Part shown: positions 31,372 to 42,015 of the stretch, piece after piece | Layout of the letters: each line of letters opens with the position of its first letter | Numbering within the stretch: position 1 is the first letter of the stretch | DNA from: Venturia oleaginea | Lineage: Eukaryota; Ascomycota; Dothideomycetes; Venturiales; Venturiaceae | NCBI GenBank assembly: GCA_013176395.1 | Contig: JABMLP010000003.1 | Coordinates: 372,001 to 436,000, forward strand | Length of the DNA stretch: 64,000 nt | Direction of reading: 5' to 3' | Notes under the pieces: model-generated | The model's input: only the letters and a program-made list of their open reading frames with translations | Database searches by the model: none | Told to the model about the DNA's origin: nothing | Program-made: the position numbers and the translations under genes

Positions 31372-31650
31372 TCAGCTCGAGCCTTTGGTAGGTTTGTTTC
31401 TCGCCTTACTCACCCACTTGATTAAGTAAATTTCGAGCGCTATCCCTGAATCACGGCACGCTGGACATGGACCTCCTTTAATAGCACCAAGCTGGTCGAG
31501 AGATGGGCTATACGTGGCTGTTTTGTCATCACAAGGGGCTCCCGGCTTTGGTGATTGAGTACATCGCTTGCGTAGTCGTGTCTCGGTCTTGTGTTGGGGT
31601 TGCTTTGTGCACTGGCTATGGACAGCTCGCGTTATGCCGTATTCACACAT
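31372..31650 (-). CDS. possible small Cys-rich protein (MCEY type)
   Basis: From an ATG at 31650 the frame gives 92 residues: MCEYGIT at the start, several Cys (SQCTKQ, KRCTQS, GAPCDD) and a C-terminal GGPCPACRDSG. This layout resembles short fungal proteins that begin MCxY and end with a G-x-CPxC motif, function unknown. The open frame continues upstream to 31899, but that part looks non-conserved. No signal peptide. Weak support. Confidence 0.35.
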   Translation of the reverse strand: MCEYGITRAVHSQCTKQPQHKTETRLRKRCTQSPKPGAPCDDKTATYSPSLDQLGAIKGGPCPACRDSGIALEIYLIKWVSKARNKPTKGSS

Positions 31651-32421
31651 AGATGTTTTCGACAGTGGACCAGAGCGATATTTGATGGGATAGGGTGGAT
31701 GATGGGAACGCAAGAAGATGGATAGATCAAGTGTCACACCACGAAATAGGTTGAGGACAAAGAAAGCGTCCGTACTTGACCTGAGGAGGGATGGAGGACA
31801 CCGCTTGACCCCGCGCGCAGTGTGGCGAGCCTCGCGTAAAGAACAGACTTTACTAGCTCTTTTCAGCTGCCTAGAAAAGCTGTGGCATAGATTATGCATC
31901 CCTATCTGGTGTTTGGATTCTAGCGAACTATTTTTGAATCATTACAAATAGGCAGCTAAGGGTATCTTTACTCATCACGCTTTCATTGGTCCTTCCTTTC
32001 CAATCCTTTAACTGGTCTGTGATTTTCTCAGTGCATTCGGAGTTCCAGCGCGCCCCGGGTCGGTTTCAATAACGAATGAAAACAGGCTTTTAGTAGGGAT
32101 GATTCACCAATCAGTGACACCAGATGTCGACATTTACATGCGGTCAGCTTACCAGCCAACAATTACCAATCAACCTCGTTGAAATCGTCCTGTGGCGCGC
32201 TGCTTTCCCTTGGCTCCTCCACTTAACCTCATGTACTAATAGGTAGAGACAAATTCAATTTTAATTGAGCATAATCGAGCATTTTGGCAGGATTTTATCA
32301 ACTATTTTTCTCTCGTTAATAGAGACTTTTCGCAAGCGCAGTATATGGTTTCTAATCCAAAATTATGCCAATATGCATACAAGCGGCATCTTGACAGAAC
32401 GGGGGGGTCTTGTATAGGATA
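31651..32421. other. intergenic
   Basis: I see no gene. A G7 run lies near 32401-32407, just past the end of the DUF2306 gene. Confidence 0.4.
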
Positions 32422-33702
32422 CTACTTTACTTGCTCCTCTACCACACTATTCTCGCGTCTTTTATCCGAATACTTCTGACCTGGTCTCCATGGCTCGGAA
32501 TCCCCAAATCGATCAGCAGTCAGCCCGGAACTTCCTGCATGCGACATTCCCGCCTCTTGCTGTCTTTCGTACGAAACCTGTCGGAGGCGTTCATGCTCTC
32601 TTGGTGTCAAACGGATCTATATTACGATTAGTAACCCTTCCGTTTCAACATCGGGTCATAGGACAAAAACTCACATAAATTTCAATGCCAATTACATTGA
32701 GCATGAGTCCTAACCATAGACACGCCCCGAATGATATATCGAGAGCTGCCGCAATTTGTTCGGGTCTGCCTACACCACCTGCCTGAACAATGGCATAAGG
32801 ATCGTCCTGTCCATTCAAGAACGGGACACACGCGGGATAAAGTCCTCGAGCAGCTTGAACGGGAAGACCATATCTAGTCATGATAGCGACAATCTTGGAG
32901 CAACGCATTGCGTACCAGTACGAGCCTATACTTTGAATGATTGGTAGCGCGGCAAGAGCTATGAGGCGTTCGGTTATGACGGAGGTGAGCTGGGAAAGTG
33001 TTAGCATGACACTTTGGCTCACGGATTTGTAGAGTGATGGCGGTTTACATAGAACCAAGCACGAAGCATCCAGATGCGGTGTTGTTCAATTTGAAGCCTT
33101 TTGATGTTGATGTAGGCGAGGACGAGAGAGGTTGTTGTGATGATGGCTAGAAAGCCAATCCACATCTGTGTACTAAGGGTGCCGCCAAAGGCTACACGAG
33201 CAGCCACTGTAGTAATGTTAGTTTGGCTACATGGCTGCGAGGAAGGTATGACATACTGAGGGCCCCAGCATTGGAGAAGAGGACCAGGAGTACCACGGCA
33301 TGTCCATTGATTCGATGGAAGATAATGACATGATGTCGAATTGCCGGGACGAACTGAAACAGCACGAGAAATCCAGCTGGAAAGATGGTGCACAGATGCA
33401 TGGTGATTCCGGCTTTGTAGTGCCCTTTGTAGGCGAAACATTCTCCTGGCCCAGCACCATACTTCAGATCGCCTCCACAGAATATGCCATTGAAATTCAT
33501 GTATGCTGCTCTTGCGAGGAGAAATCCGAAGAGGGCGCCTGCGAAAATAATCCCTCGGTCTTGTTAGCAAGTTCGTGGTTATTGGTAATGAGGTTGACTC
33601 ACAGAGGACAAAGTTATAGAATCGAACAAATCCTATCGGATTGTAGATCTTACGAACGGCTGCATTGAGGCCATTCTTCGGTGGTCGATCTGAGTGAACC
33701 AT
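32422..33702 (-). CDS. DUF2306-type multi-pass membrane protein
   Basis: Five exons join in frame: 33702-33603, 33538-33257, 33206-33049, 32989-32675 and 32616-32422, giving 349 residues from MVHSDRPPKNG. Introns are 50-64 bases with GTGAGT/GTATGT/GTAAAC donors. The core has about seven hydrophobic helices. It contains HKGHYKAG-like and IIFHRINGHAVVLLVLFSNAGAL segments, the His-Arg-x2-Gly pattern of DUF2306, and a later HRIWMLRAWF block. The C-terminal 65 residues are hydrophilic and Arg/Glu-rich. Function of the family is unknown. The gene is divergent from the Zn2Cys6 regulator at 34756, a common arrangement for a regulator and a target, but that link is inference. Confidence 0.8.
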
Positions 33703-34755
33703 AATGAAGTCTCGTGTGTAAATAATGTTGTGATGTTGGCGCAATTGAAAGCAAAGGAGAATGAGATTCTGACTACAGGGAAAGTTGCCCGTGATAGATT
33801 TGTGCTTAGGAATAGAGAGAGTTCTTGTGAATCTTATACTCACTGAATCGTCCCAACATCATGCCGCATCTGACATCGAGAGAGCAACACTTGCGACGCC
33901 GAAATTGTATATGACGTTGATCTTCAATTTCTCGCGGATAAATAAGGACATGTTTTCTTGGTCATTGTCCAGTAAAGTGCTACAAATACCTAAGCCTCAC
34001 GAAGATCGTTCCCATGATTGTACAGGAGCAATTGATGCAAAGGAGCAAGATGTTGCCATGCCATGAGTGTGTAGTGTGGTCGCGCTATAAGTTCTCATGG
34101 CGGCGCATCTGCGCATTCGTAACTCAATCCGGGTAGTCGAAGTCGCAGTCAATCGAGTAGGAGACGGTCCGATCCCGACAAGACTGCATTGAAAATGGCG
34201 GTGCGTGATGTTCGCGGCTCTAGCTCTCCTGGCGAGTTCGGTAGAGACTCGTTCGTGGCGCAGTCTCTATGCGAGACTGGGCCGGTCAAGGTGATGGTTT
34301 CACCAAATTGACATCTCCTGCGAGGTTGATTGATGGGTGTAGATAGATGGTAATAGGAGACACGACTTCAAGAAGAGTGGAAGATCTGCACCTGTTGCTC
34401 CCCAAGGAGCTAGCTTTGCGCAGCTAGTCTCAGCAGAGGATAACATAAGCAGGCCGATAATAGACAGTTAGACACCCGTGACTTCAAACATGTCCTCATC
34501 CATGAAGCAATCTTCACCTTCGGAACAAGCCAGACAATCCATCTATTTCTTCCCGAAGAGGGAACTGCTCAAAGAATCTATCAAGGAGGAGGAGCGGTTC
34601 CCACATCCTGCAAGTCTGTACGAAATCCACTTGGTCTGCGCCACTATTTGAGGTCATCGTTCTCGTCCAGAATGGCTTTAGCATGATAACTTGGATCCCT
34701 AAGCATTGTTCATAGGCTTTTGGATAAAATTCCATACTCTTGCTCATAGGAAATC
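33703..34755. other. shared upstream region of DUF2306 and Zn2Cys6 genes
   Basis: About 1 kb between divergent genes, holding both promoters. Minus-strand frame 34514-34747 has no domain and is not called. I see no clear operator dyad. Confidence 0.4.
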
Positions 34756-36541
34756 ATGGTTGGCGTTGCAGGAAGATCAAAAGGATGTCTGACTTGCAGG
34801 GCTCGGAAGAAAGGCGTAAGACGAACAAGTAGAACGAAGTCTTGCGCGCTTTGCTAACTACTTTCAGTGCGATCAGATACGTCCTTACTGTAACGCACTC
34901 CCCTGCTGTGCCATCTTTGGCGACTTTGGCTGAGTGAACACTAATTTCCATAGGCGGACAATGTCGACGGAGCAATCTTGTGTGTCAAGGCTATCAGGAT
35001 GCCTTGACCTTCGTCGTGTATCAGAAAACCGATGACAGAAGTGCGCGCACCTCTGTCTCGCCCGGACAGATTATCGTCCGTCCCAAGTCGAGTTCGAAGT
35101 TACCGAGTCCACCAATTTCCATTGCCCCCTTCACCTTGAATAATTCCGCGTTCGAAGACCAATTATTCTACCAATACTGGGACCATTATTATCCTCAGAC
35201 TGCGAAATCGCCCTTGAGATGCGCGCAGCCGAGCACTCAGCTTGGATCATGGCAAGTAGCTATCAAGGACCAGTGTTTGAACGACCCTATCGTCAGGGGT
35301 GCTCTTTTGGCCATTGCAAATGGCAACATGCATCGAGACAGTGAAGATGGCCGCTTCAAATACGCTGCCATGGAGGCCTATTCGCGAGCACTGAGGGAGC
35401 TCAATGCAGCATTGCAAGGAGATTACCATACGGTTAGCGATAGCGCTCTGGCAACATGTAAGCTCTTGGCTACATTTGAGGTACGATATTTGTAAGATAC
35501 TGGAACAGGTCAGCTAATATCGCGGCAGGTGTCTGGCGGAGCAAGCGCACCTTCATACGGGAACTATGAGAGGTAAACGCTTCTGCCTGCTCGTATAGAT
35601 TACTGAGGTTTGACATAACCTGTAGACATATCGAAGGCATAAACCGTATCATGCTCCTACGAGGCCCACTTAGCCACTCTTCGTATCTCGCTCACACACT
35701 CTTCCTAGATGCAAGATATCAATCGGTGAGTTGCTAAATCGTGTGCGGTACCGGAGCTTCAAGCTAAATACTGCAGATGATTGTTGCTATGCGGAAGCGA
35801 GAGCCCTGTCTATTTGAAAGCCCTGAGTGGTTAACATTGCCATGGTTATATAGGGCCAAAGATGTGAAGGATAAACTTATCGACCTTATGGTACAAGTGC
35901 CGGCCCTTATCAGCGAGTTCGACGATATCACATTGCAGAGACCTCCAGTTCAAGACACTCCTGAGAGTCGTCGAAAATTCTTTTCGAAAGCGAGACTTCT
36001 TCAAGATACCATCGAGACTTGGACAATATTGCTCAGAGAATCCACGGACCCAGAGCTGCTGCGGGCGACAGAGGAGGGCATTCCAAGTACATTCGACATT
36101 GATAATATGTTTCTCGCACACACCAGAGTTCTGCACTGGACAATGCTTTTGCGCTTCTATGAACTCATTACAATAGCTTGCAACGAGATGCCAGTGGAAG
36201 GCGCAGCGGTCACGCTCGATGACACGATGTTCGAATTCAATCCCGTTCCTTATGCGCTAAAAATTGCGAAGTCGGTCGGATATTTTTATCAGGATGGTGG
36301 AGGTATCGTGTTGGCACAGTCTGTTTCCTTCAGCTTGGGGAGCACAACGTTGTACTTTTCGAGGGGCAATCTTCGAGACTCAGTCGAAGCAAACGCTCTC
36401 TGGGACGGCTTGAAAAGTGGAAAGACTGGAAAGATGGTCAGTCAATTCTTGATATCGGCTCGGAATCACGATCGAGCAACTCGTGGTAGCCAAATTGAGT
36501 ACAAACCGTACGCTCCAGAAGATGCACTCATGAAATCATAG
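34756..36541 (+). CDS. Zn2Cys6 fungal transcription factor
   Basis: Six exons join in frame: 34756-34815, 34868-34889, 34954-35480, 35529-35572, 35626-35725 and 35777-36541, 505 residues. The binuclear zinc cluster is assembled from the first three exons: C-x2-C-x6-C-x6-C-x2-C-x6-C, in GCLTCRARKKG, CDQIRPYC and GQCRRSNLVC. It is nuclear and expected to bind CGG-type half sites. The rest matches the fungal-specific activation region of the Fungal_trans_2 type (FEDQLFYQYWDHYYPQTA, ALLAIANGNMHRDS, INRIMLLRGPLSHSS). No neighbouring biosynthetic cluster is evident; the divergent DUF2306 gene is the only obvious candidate target. Confidence 0.88.
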
Positions 36542-37205
36542 GCTTGTCAGGGGAGGGAAGAGATGAAGCATTGTTTCCAAGAAATGAGTATTTATGTGCA
36601 AGGAGGTTGTGGATTGATTTTACCTCTCGCAGTAGAAGTCAGCTTCAGCTGTTGTAACGACCATGTTTCATCTGCGTCTTGATTCTGAGGATAGCCTATT
36701 AGGCGACCGACTTGGCGAGCGGTAGACTGGCCCTTTCGCTCTCTGCATGATGTGAGAGTGGGTTGAAAAGAATGAGGAATAGATGGATGACAAGAAAATC
36801 CGAAATTTTTGTGGACTCCCGTGGTTGTTACGAAACGCTGCAAACGTCGGGTACCTTTTATGTATGTGGCTGTTGAAGAACTATCCTTGCAAATCGCGTG
36901 CATGCATCCCCGGCATCGCCAGTGATCTAACGAAGATGACCAAAACAATCACCCTGATTTCCATCGCACCAACTTTGTCCCTATAAACAAAGCAAAGCAA
37001 CAACTGAACACCGCTTGGAACCAACGTTCACCTCGCATCAACACTCACTTAAGGCCCATATATATCGCCTGTCCTCCGCTATAGAGAAGCACATCGACTC
37101 TCTCGATCTCCTACATTCCCGACTATCAACAAACCCCACCAACCTACTCCAAACTCTTTCCAACGATCCTCAAATACCACACCAATCCAGAACCTTATAA
37201 ACATA
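36542..37205. other. intergenic, CKS1 promoter
   Basis: 3' region of the regulator gene and the 5' region of CKS1. I see nothing else that can be supported. Confidence 0.45.
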
Positions 37206-37780
37206 ATGGCTGCCAACATGGACATCGACATGACCCGCCGCAACAAGAAGCCGCGCCCTTTGAGCGAGAACGAGCGCGCAAAGCTCGACGAGTTCGTCGA
37301 CGCCATCCACTACTCGTCACGGTAGGCAGAACCAATTTTACCATATTCTGGACATACCTCTCTGGCACAGAGAGACTGCTCAGCGCACCCCACGAAGAGA
37401 ATCTCTAATATTTTGCTGCACAGGTATTCAGACGACCACTTCGAGTACCGACACGTCCAATTGCCGAAGCAAATGCTCAAGGCCATTCCCAAGGACTACT
37501 TTGACGGATCCCGAGGCACCTTGAAGCTGCTATGGGAGGATGAGTGGCGAGCACTAGGCATCACTCAGGTACAACAAAATTCCTCACACTTTTATTGTGG
37601 AACAGAACTGACCTGCATACAGAGCCTAGGCTGGGAGCACTACGAAGTTCACGAGCCAGAACCACACATTCTGCTGTTCAAGTATGTTCAAGACATTTCA
37701 TATCTTGCGATCATCTTACTAACTTGCGAACTGACGCCGCTCGTAGACGTCCGCTCAACTACCAACCTCCGAATCAGTGA
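37206..37780 (+). CDS. CKS1: cyclin-dependent kinase regulatory subunit Cks1/Suc1
   Basis: Cks1 binds Cdk1 and docks phosphorylated substrates during the cell cycle. Four exons join in frame, 37206-37321, 37424-37568, 37623-37681 and 37747-37780, giving 117 residues. Conserved blocks are [60 protein letters not shown] and the short PPNQ end. The first exon adds a 30-residue basic lead ([18 protein letters not shown]), as is usual in filamentous fungi. A downstream in-frame ATG at 37218 is possible but less likely. Confidence 0.95.
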
Positions 37781-38852
37781 GCGCGATTCCTAAGACCTCC
37801 TGGAACATGCGATACCATCCCGACACTTCCCACGTATCGACACTCATATTCTCTACGGTTGGAAAAAGGATAGGACACGCATGTGCCACCGGCTCGTGGT
37901 AGTGTTCAGTGCTCGGCACATTTGTTAGGGCACCGCCGGCATCAGGCATGAAGACCGAAAGAGAGACGTTTGTTTTGGCATCCATCACCTTGGCGTTCAA
38001 CATCACGACAGGACGAAACACCAGGAAAATAACGAATCGAAAAGGATACGACCGGACGGGGATTGTTAAGCACCTCTTGTTTTCTGAGCACGGTTTTGTT
38101 GTTGTCCAGACTACCGGATTTTGGAATTGGCATGGAGTCTGGGATAATGGTTATTTTTTTTATTTTTTTTTGATTGAAACGATGATGATCGGCTTCTTGG
38201 CGGAGTCTCTCACGATGGTTATTACACCATTTTTTCTGTCTTGTTTTTGGGAGGCTTATTCTGTATATGTGGATGAGCGCGTACTACGGGCGACTTGATA
38301 GCGCAAAATCTGAATTTAATGAATGCAAACTTGTGTTTACTCATGTTCTTAAGGGCACTAGAAGATGTGATCTCAGGCTGTTCTCCTTACGATGCCAAGA
38401 TTTGAGCCTTTCCCTTTGCACTAATTCGTTCTTTTCCCTTCATCATAGCCCTTGAAACGGCCTCCACTTGCCGTTTAAACGCGGACTCATTGACTGATGG
38501 CTTTGCTAGAACTGCCACGCCGATGCATTTTTCACTCTTTTCGCATTCTGGAGCAATCACCAGTCTGCTTGAAAAATGTCCGTGCATTACAATCGGACGT
38601 GCATTATTTCATCCAAGCAAACTCAGACGCTTGTGAATGCAGTTTGCACATCTGCCGCTATGATTGTTAGTGGGGAGCTGACCAGGTTTTAAATAAAGAT
38701 GTGTTCATCGGATCACCGATAGTCGAAGGGATCCTGGGATCCCAACTGCTAGCACTCAGGGATATCTTTGCTATCAATCAATAAGACTAACCTTTAATGG
38801 ATCATTGGGGAATTGCTTCTTTCGAACGGGTTTTAGGAACCGAATCGATATA
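37781..38852. other. intergenic, about 1 kb
   Basis: 3' region of CKS1 and then low-information sequence with T-rich runs near 38150-38170. Frames here (for example 37909-38298) show no domain. A GGGATCC/GGGATCCC inverted motif lies near 38728-38743. Confidence 0.4.
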
Positions 38853-39018
38853 CCGTAGAAATCGGCGAATAGGCGTAGCTTCGTAGGGGTGGGCACAGAC
38901 GTTTTTTGTTCGCGAAAACTTGACCTAGCCTGGAAATCGCCCAAGGTACCAATTTTCACATACAAATTCTGGCCGTGCGAGGGCCTGCGAAGCTACGCCT
39001 ATTCGCCGAGTTCTACGG
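38853..39018. mobile_element. MITE-like element overlapping the 3' end of USB1
   Basis: Inverted ends of about 35 bases match at all but two or three positions. The left arm starts CCGTAGAAATCGGCGAATAG; the right arm, reverse-complemented, starts CCGTAGAACTCGGCGAATAG, and both continue GCGTAGCTTCG. TA flanks both ends (38851-38852, 39019-39020), as for Tc1/mariner-type MITEs. The 166-base unit has no coding capacity of its own, but its right end supplies the last codon and the stop codon of USB1. Confidence 0.85.
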
Positions 39019-40170
39019 TATCGCCTGCAGTCCCAAAAAGGTTTTGCTGTTGTGCCGTGTCTTCCTCGTAGCAAGCGCAATTGGAGTGATCACATTCCCG
39101 ATCTTGACCTTGACCACGTCGAATGTCGTGCTGAGACTTTTAAGTGCGCTTTTGTTCGCGTCACTAGATAACGCTTCTTCGTTCAATTGCTGAGGCGAAA
39201 GACTCCAGGCAAGGCTTATGTGGAAGAAATCCGAGCAGTCCGGTATCGAAGGCGAGTTTGTTGGTGTCGCTTTTTCGTCGCTGATGCCCGAGTACGATAT
39301 TCTTCGCTTCTTTGAAGTGCTTTGCGAGTTCTCTTCACCCTCATTGAAAACGTACAACTTGGGCTGCTGCATCGAGGCTGCGGCTTGATTACACGCGTCG
39401 AGTAACCTGTTGAGTTCATTCTGCTTCGGAGCCACGACGCTCAATGAGAGGAACCAACGCGTCTCATCGTGGTTCGGATACCAGTTCAGCTTGGAGTACT
39501 CGACAGTGAATGGACGTACCGCGACGTCTTTCAAATTCGCCGTCGCATGCTGAAGAAAATTGTCGCGCTGCTCGGTTTTCAGGACAAGGGATCGTGATAA
39601 CGAGATGTGCAGGGGTAGCGGTGCCGAAAGATCACTGAGAAGGAGGCTGTGCACGCCGGGGTTGGCTCCCAAGGCACCACCAGCTTTGGCGATGAGAGAG
39701 TTGAGAACGGTTGTTTCTGAAGGGGTTGGGTGCCCTCGAAAGACAAACACGTCAGCAGGGGATCCACCCATGCGCGGAGGTGGATATCGACTCTAGGACT
39801 CACATTCGAGATAGACATGCGAAGGCCAATTGCCTTGGACGTGAGGGATTTGACGCTTGCGTCCGCCGTGCAGGGCTGGGTTATCGCTGGTACCAGTTCT
39901 GGTGTTTGTTGAGTAGAGGTCGTGAAAGGCCGCTGGGAGAGGTGGGAGCGAGGTGCTTCCTTGAACGGGACTTGGCCGCTTGGGCTTGGGCTTGGGCTTT
40001 GGTGAGTGGGCTGGCTTTGGTGAGTGGGCTGGCTTTGGTGAGTGGGCTGGCTTTGGTGAGTGGGCTGGCTTTGGTGAGTGGGCTGGCTTTGGTGGGTGGA
40101 CTGGCTTTGGTGGGTGGACTGGCTTGGGGGTCTCATCGTCCTCATCGTCGGAATAATCAACCAAAGACAT
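39013..40170 (-). CDS. USB1: U6 snRNA phosphodiesterase Usb1 (2H family)
   Basis: Usb1 trims the 3' oligo(U) tail of U6 snRNA. Exons 40170-39804 and 39734-39013 give 362 residues. The splice restores [20 protein letters not shown], conserved in the family. The two catalytic H-x-S motifs of the 2H fold are LHISLSR and FHISLAW. The N terminus is acidic ([11 protein letters not shown]) and is followed by seven PKPxHxP-like repeats from an 18-base minisatellite. The C-terminal core ends with [14 protein letters not shown], after which about 20 extra residues run into a MITE-like element that provides the final Pro codon and the TAG stop. The start ATG at 40170 ([11 protein letters not shown]) is typical for fungal Usb1. 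Confidence 0.92.
40001..40126. repeat. 18-base coding minisatellite in USB1 (seven units)
   Basis: Five identical units of ggtgagtgggctggcttt (40001-40090) are followed by two variants ggtgggtggactggctt. Read on the minus strand they encode tandem [12 protein letters not shown] hexapeptides. Confidence 0.95.
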
Positions 40171-40715
40171 GGTTGGTGTTGATGGAGAAGAGTCTGAGCG
40201 ACCGTGAGCTTGACGTCGTTGGACGCTTAGCCAAAGAAGGGAGCTCAGCCAAAGATGGGAGCTCGGCCTGCAGGCGCAGAATTCAGCTCGCAGTTCGGAT
40301 CCAGACGTTTGACTGCTGCAACGAGACGGAAAAAACAGCTGGCAGAAAAATCCGTGTTGTTTTCATGCACGCGACCATCGTTCTTCGTCTCCCAAGCCAC
40401 TGGGCAATTGTTCTGCTGATTCTAAAGGCTCCCATAAAACAAGGCTGAGTGATCGTCCATCCGCTCCTACTTATCAGGCCCCAGCTTCTTAGGCTCTGAC
40501 GTATGGCTTTGCGAACTAAATGGAGAAGCAACGAGTAACGAGGCCGGTCTGTCCGATTGCTATGAGGTACAATAATCAGTCGCTGCCCCTGTGCATTCCT
40601 CCTCATATGCCTCTCTCTCTTTCCTCCCTGTGATATCCTCCAAACCTCTCTGCCTTTCCTCCCTGTGATACCTCCAAACCCCTCATACCCTCGTACTCCA
40701 GCAGAAACCTCCACA
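40171..40715. other. shared upstream region of USB1 and the Pal1 gene
   Basis: Divergent promoter region. It includes a tandem duplication of about 35 bases (ctctct..tttcctccctgtgata..cctccaaacc) near 40611-40680 in the pyrimidine-rich 5' leader of the Pal1 gene, and a near-duplicate ag.caaagagggagctc..gcc motif near 40230-40270. Confidence 0.55.
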
Positions 40716-42015
40716 ATGGCAGCCCATGACAAGAACTGGGTAGGCTGAATCCTCGACAGTCCTCTTGGCAGGCACAAAAAGCTTGCCATTGGACCACTTC
40801 ATCTCATAATCTCATGAAGTAGACTAACAGAACATCCAGGCCAAAGCCTACATATCCGATCCTCTCACCGCACTCGAACCTAGCGACGAGACCGGACCAG
40901 GGACTCACTTCGGATCTACTTTCGCACCCAGCAATTCGAAGCCTTTGAACAACGACCTTCCAACGCCTCCCCAATCTGGCACGCCAGTCAGCATAGGATC
41001 GAACAATCCTTTCAGACGAACGTCTTTAGATGTGCCAGCAAAAGGTGCCAGCGCTCGTGTCCGAGCAAGCAGCGATACCTCCAATCGATTCAGTCCCCCC
41101 AACTCTCCACGCAACGCGAGACATAGCGGCCAGTACCGCAAAGATGCATTTGGTAGTTATGAAGACCAACCAAGAAGGTCTGGCGATCGCGGTCATCGCA
41201 GAATGGTGAGCAATGCAAGCAACAGCTCCAACCGAAGTCGTGGCGACTCCTTGGGCGAACGACCGCTGGAATTTGTCAGGCACGAAGAGAAGCTTGCCCA
41301 TCGATCTCCGCATCTTCGAAAGAAACATCTTCCCGGTACCGACACAATCGACAGACTGGACGTAGGACCAGCCGGACGATACCACCACGAAGGTCCATAT
41401 GACGCTGCTTTGCTAGCACGAAACACTTCGTTCGAGCACAGTCCCGTAGCTGCGACCATGGGTGTCAACAGCGAGACCCTCCGAGCCACACCAGCTGAGA
41501 ACATTCGTGACGCCATTGAAGGACATCGACCACTCGATGGAGTGGCTGCCATTGCTCCAGGATCCGAAGACCGCTTCGGTCGCCGATACGACTACAAAGA
41601 TGAGAACTTGATGATCACCGAGGGCAACTACAAGCGATGGCCCGGTGTGGTATGTGATATTCCACTCATCTCTTTTTGATGAGTGTACTAATACCCCTTC
41701 CAGGAATATCATCCAGATGATCTCAAAGGTAAAGGCGAGCCATCGTACTCAATTGAGAAAGCTCTCAAAGAACATAAATTACTCGATAATGAAGATCTTG
41801 CTGACCGTGCTGCCCATGGTCAAGCTTCCGGTATTGAACTGCAAGATCAGTCTACGTACGATACCAGCGATCCTATCAACATTGCAGGGGGGCAGCAACC
41901 ATACGCGGAGTTGGAGCACCGAGCTGGCGGAAGAATGTCGGGCGAGCACAAGCGCCGTTCTAGTCTTGGGGGTCTGAAGATGCGCATCGGCAGTCTGAGA
42001 AAAAGGAAGAGTTGA
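40716..42015 (+). CDS. Pal1-family cell morphology protein
   Basis: Pal1-family proteins localise to sites of polarised growth and endocytosis in fungi. Exons 40716-40739 (MAAHDKNW), 40840-41649 and 41704-42015 join in frame to 381 residues. The Pal1 core is seen in RPLEFVRHEEKLAHRSPHLR, KHLPGTDTIDRLD, YHHEGPYDAALLARN and the later SEDRFGRRYDYKDENLM block. EYHPDDLKGKGEPSYSIEKA follows the second splice, and the C terminus is basic (GGLKMRIGSLRKRKS). Most of the N-terminal 100 residues are Ser/Asn/Arg-rich and disordered, with NPF near residue 60, a possible EH-domain binding motif. The tiny first exon ending in Trp is supported by phase and by a GTAGGC donor. Confidence 0.88.

Noticed and set aside
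31651..31899. N-terminal extension of the small MCEY-type frame
   Set aside because: Composition differs from the conserved-looking C-terminal part, and the ATG at 31650 gives a better match to the short-protein pattern.
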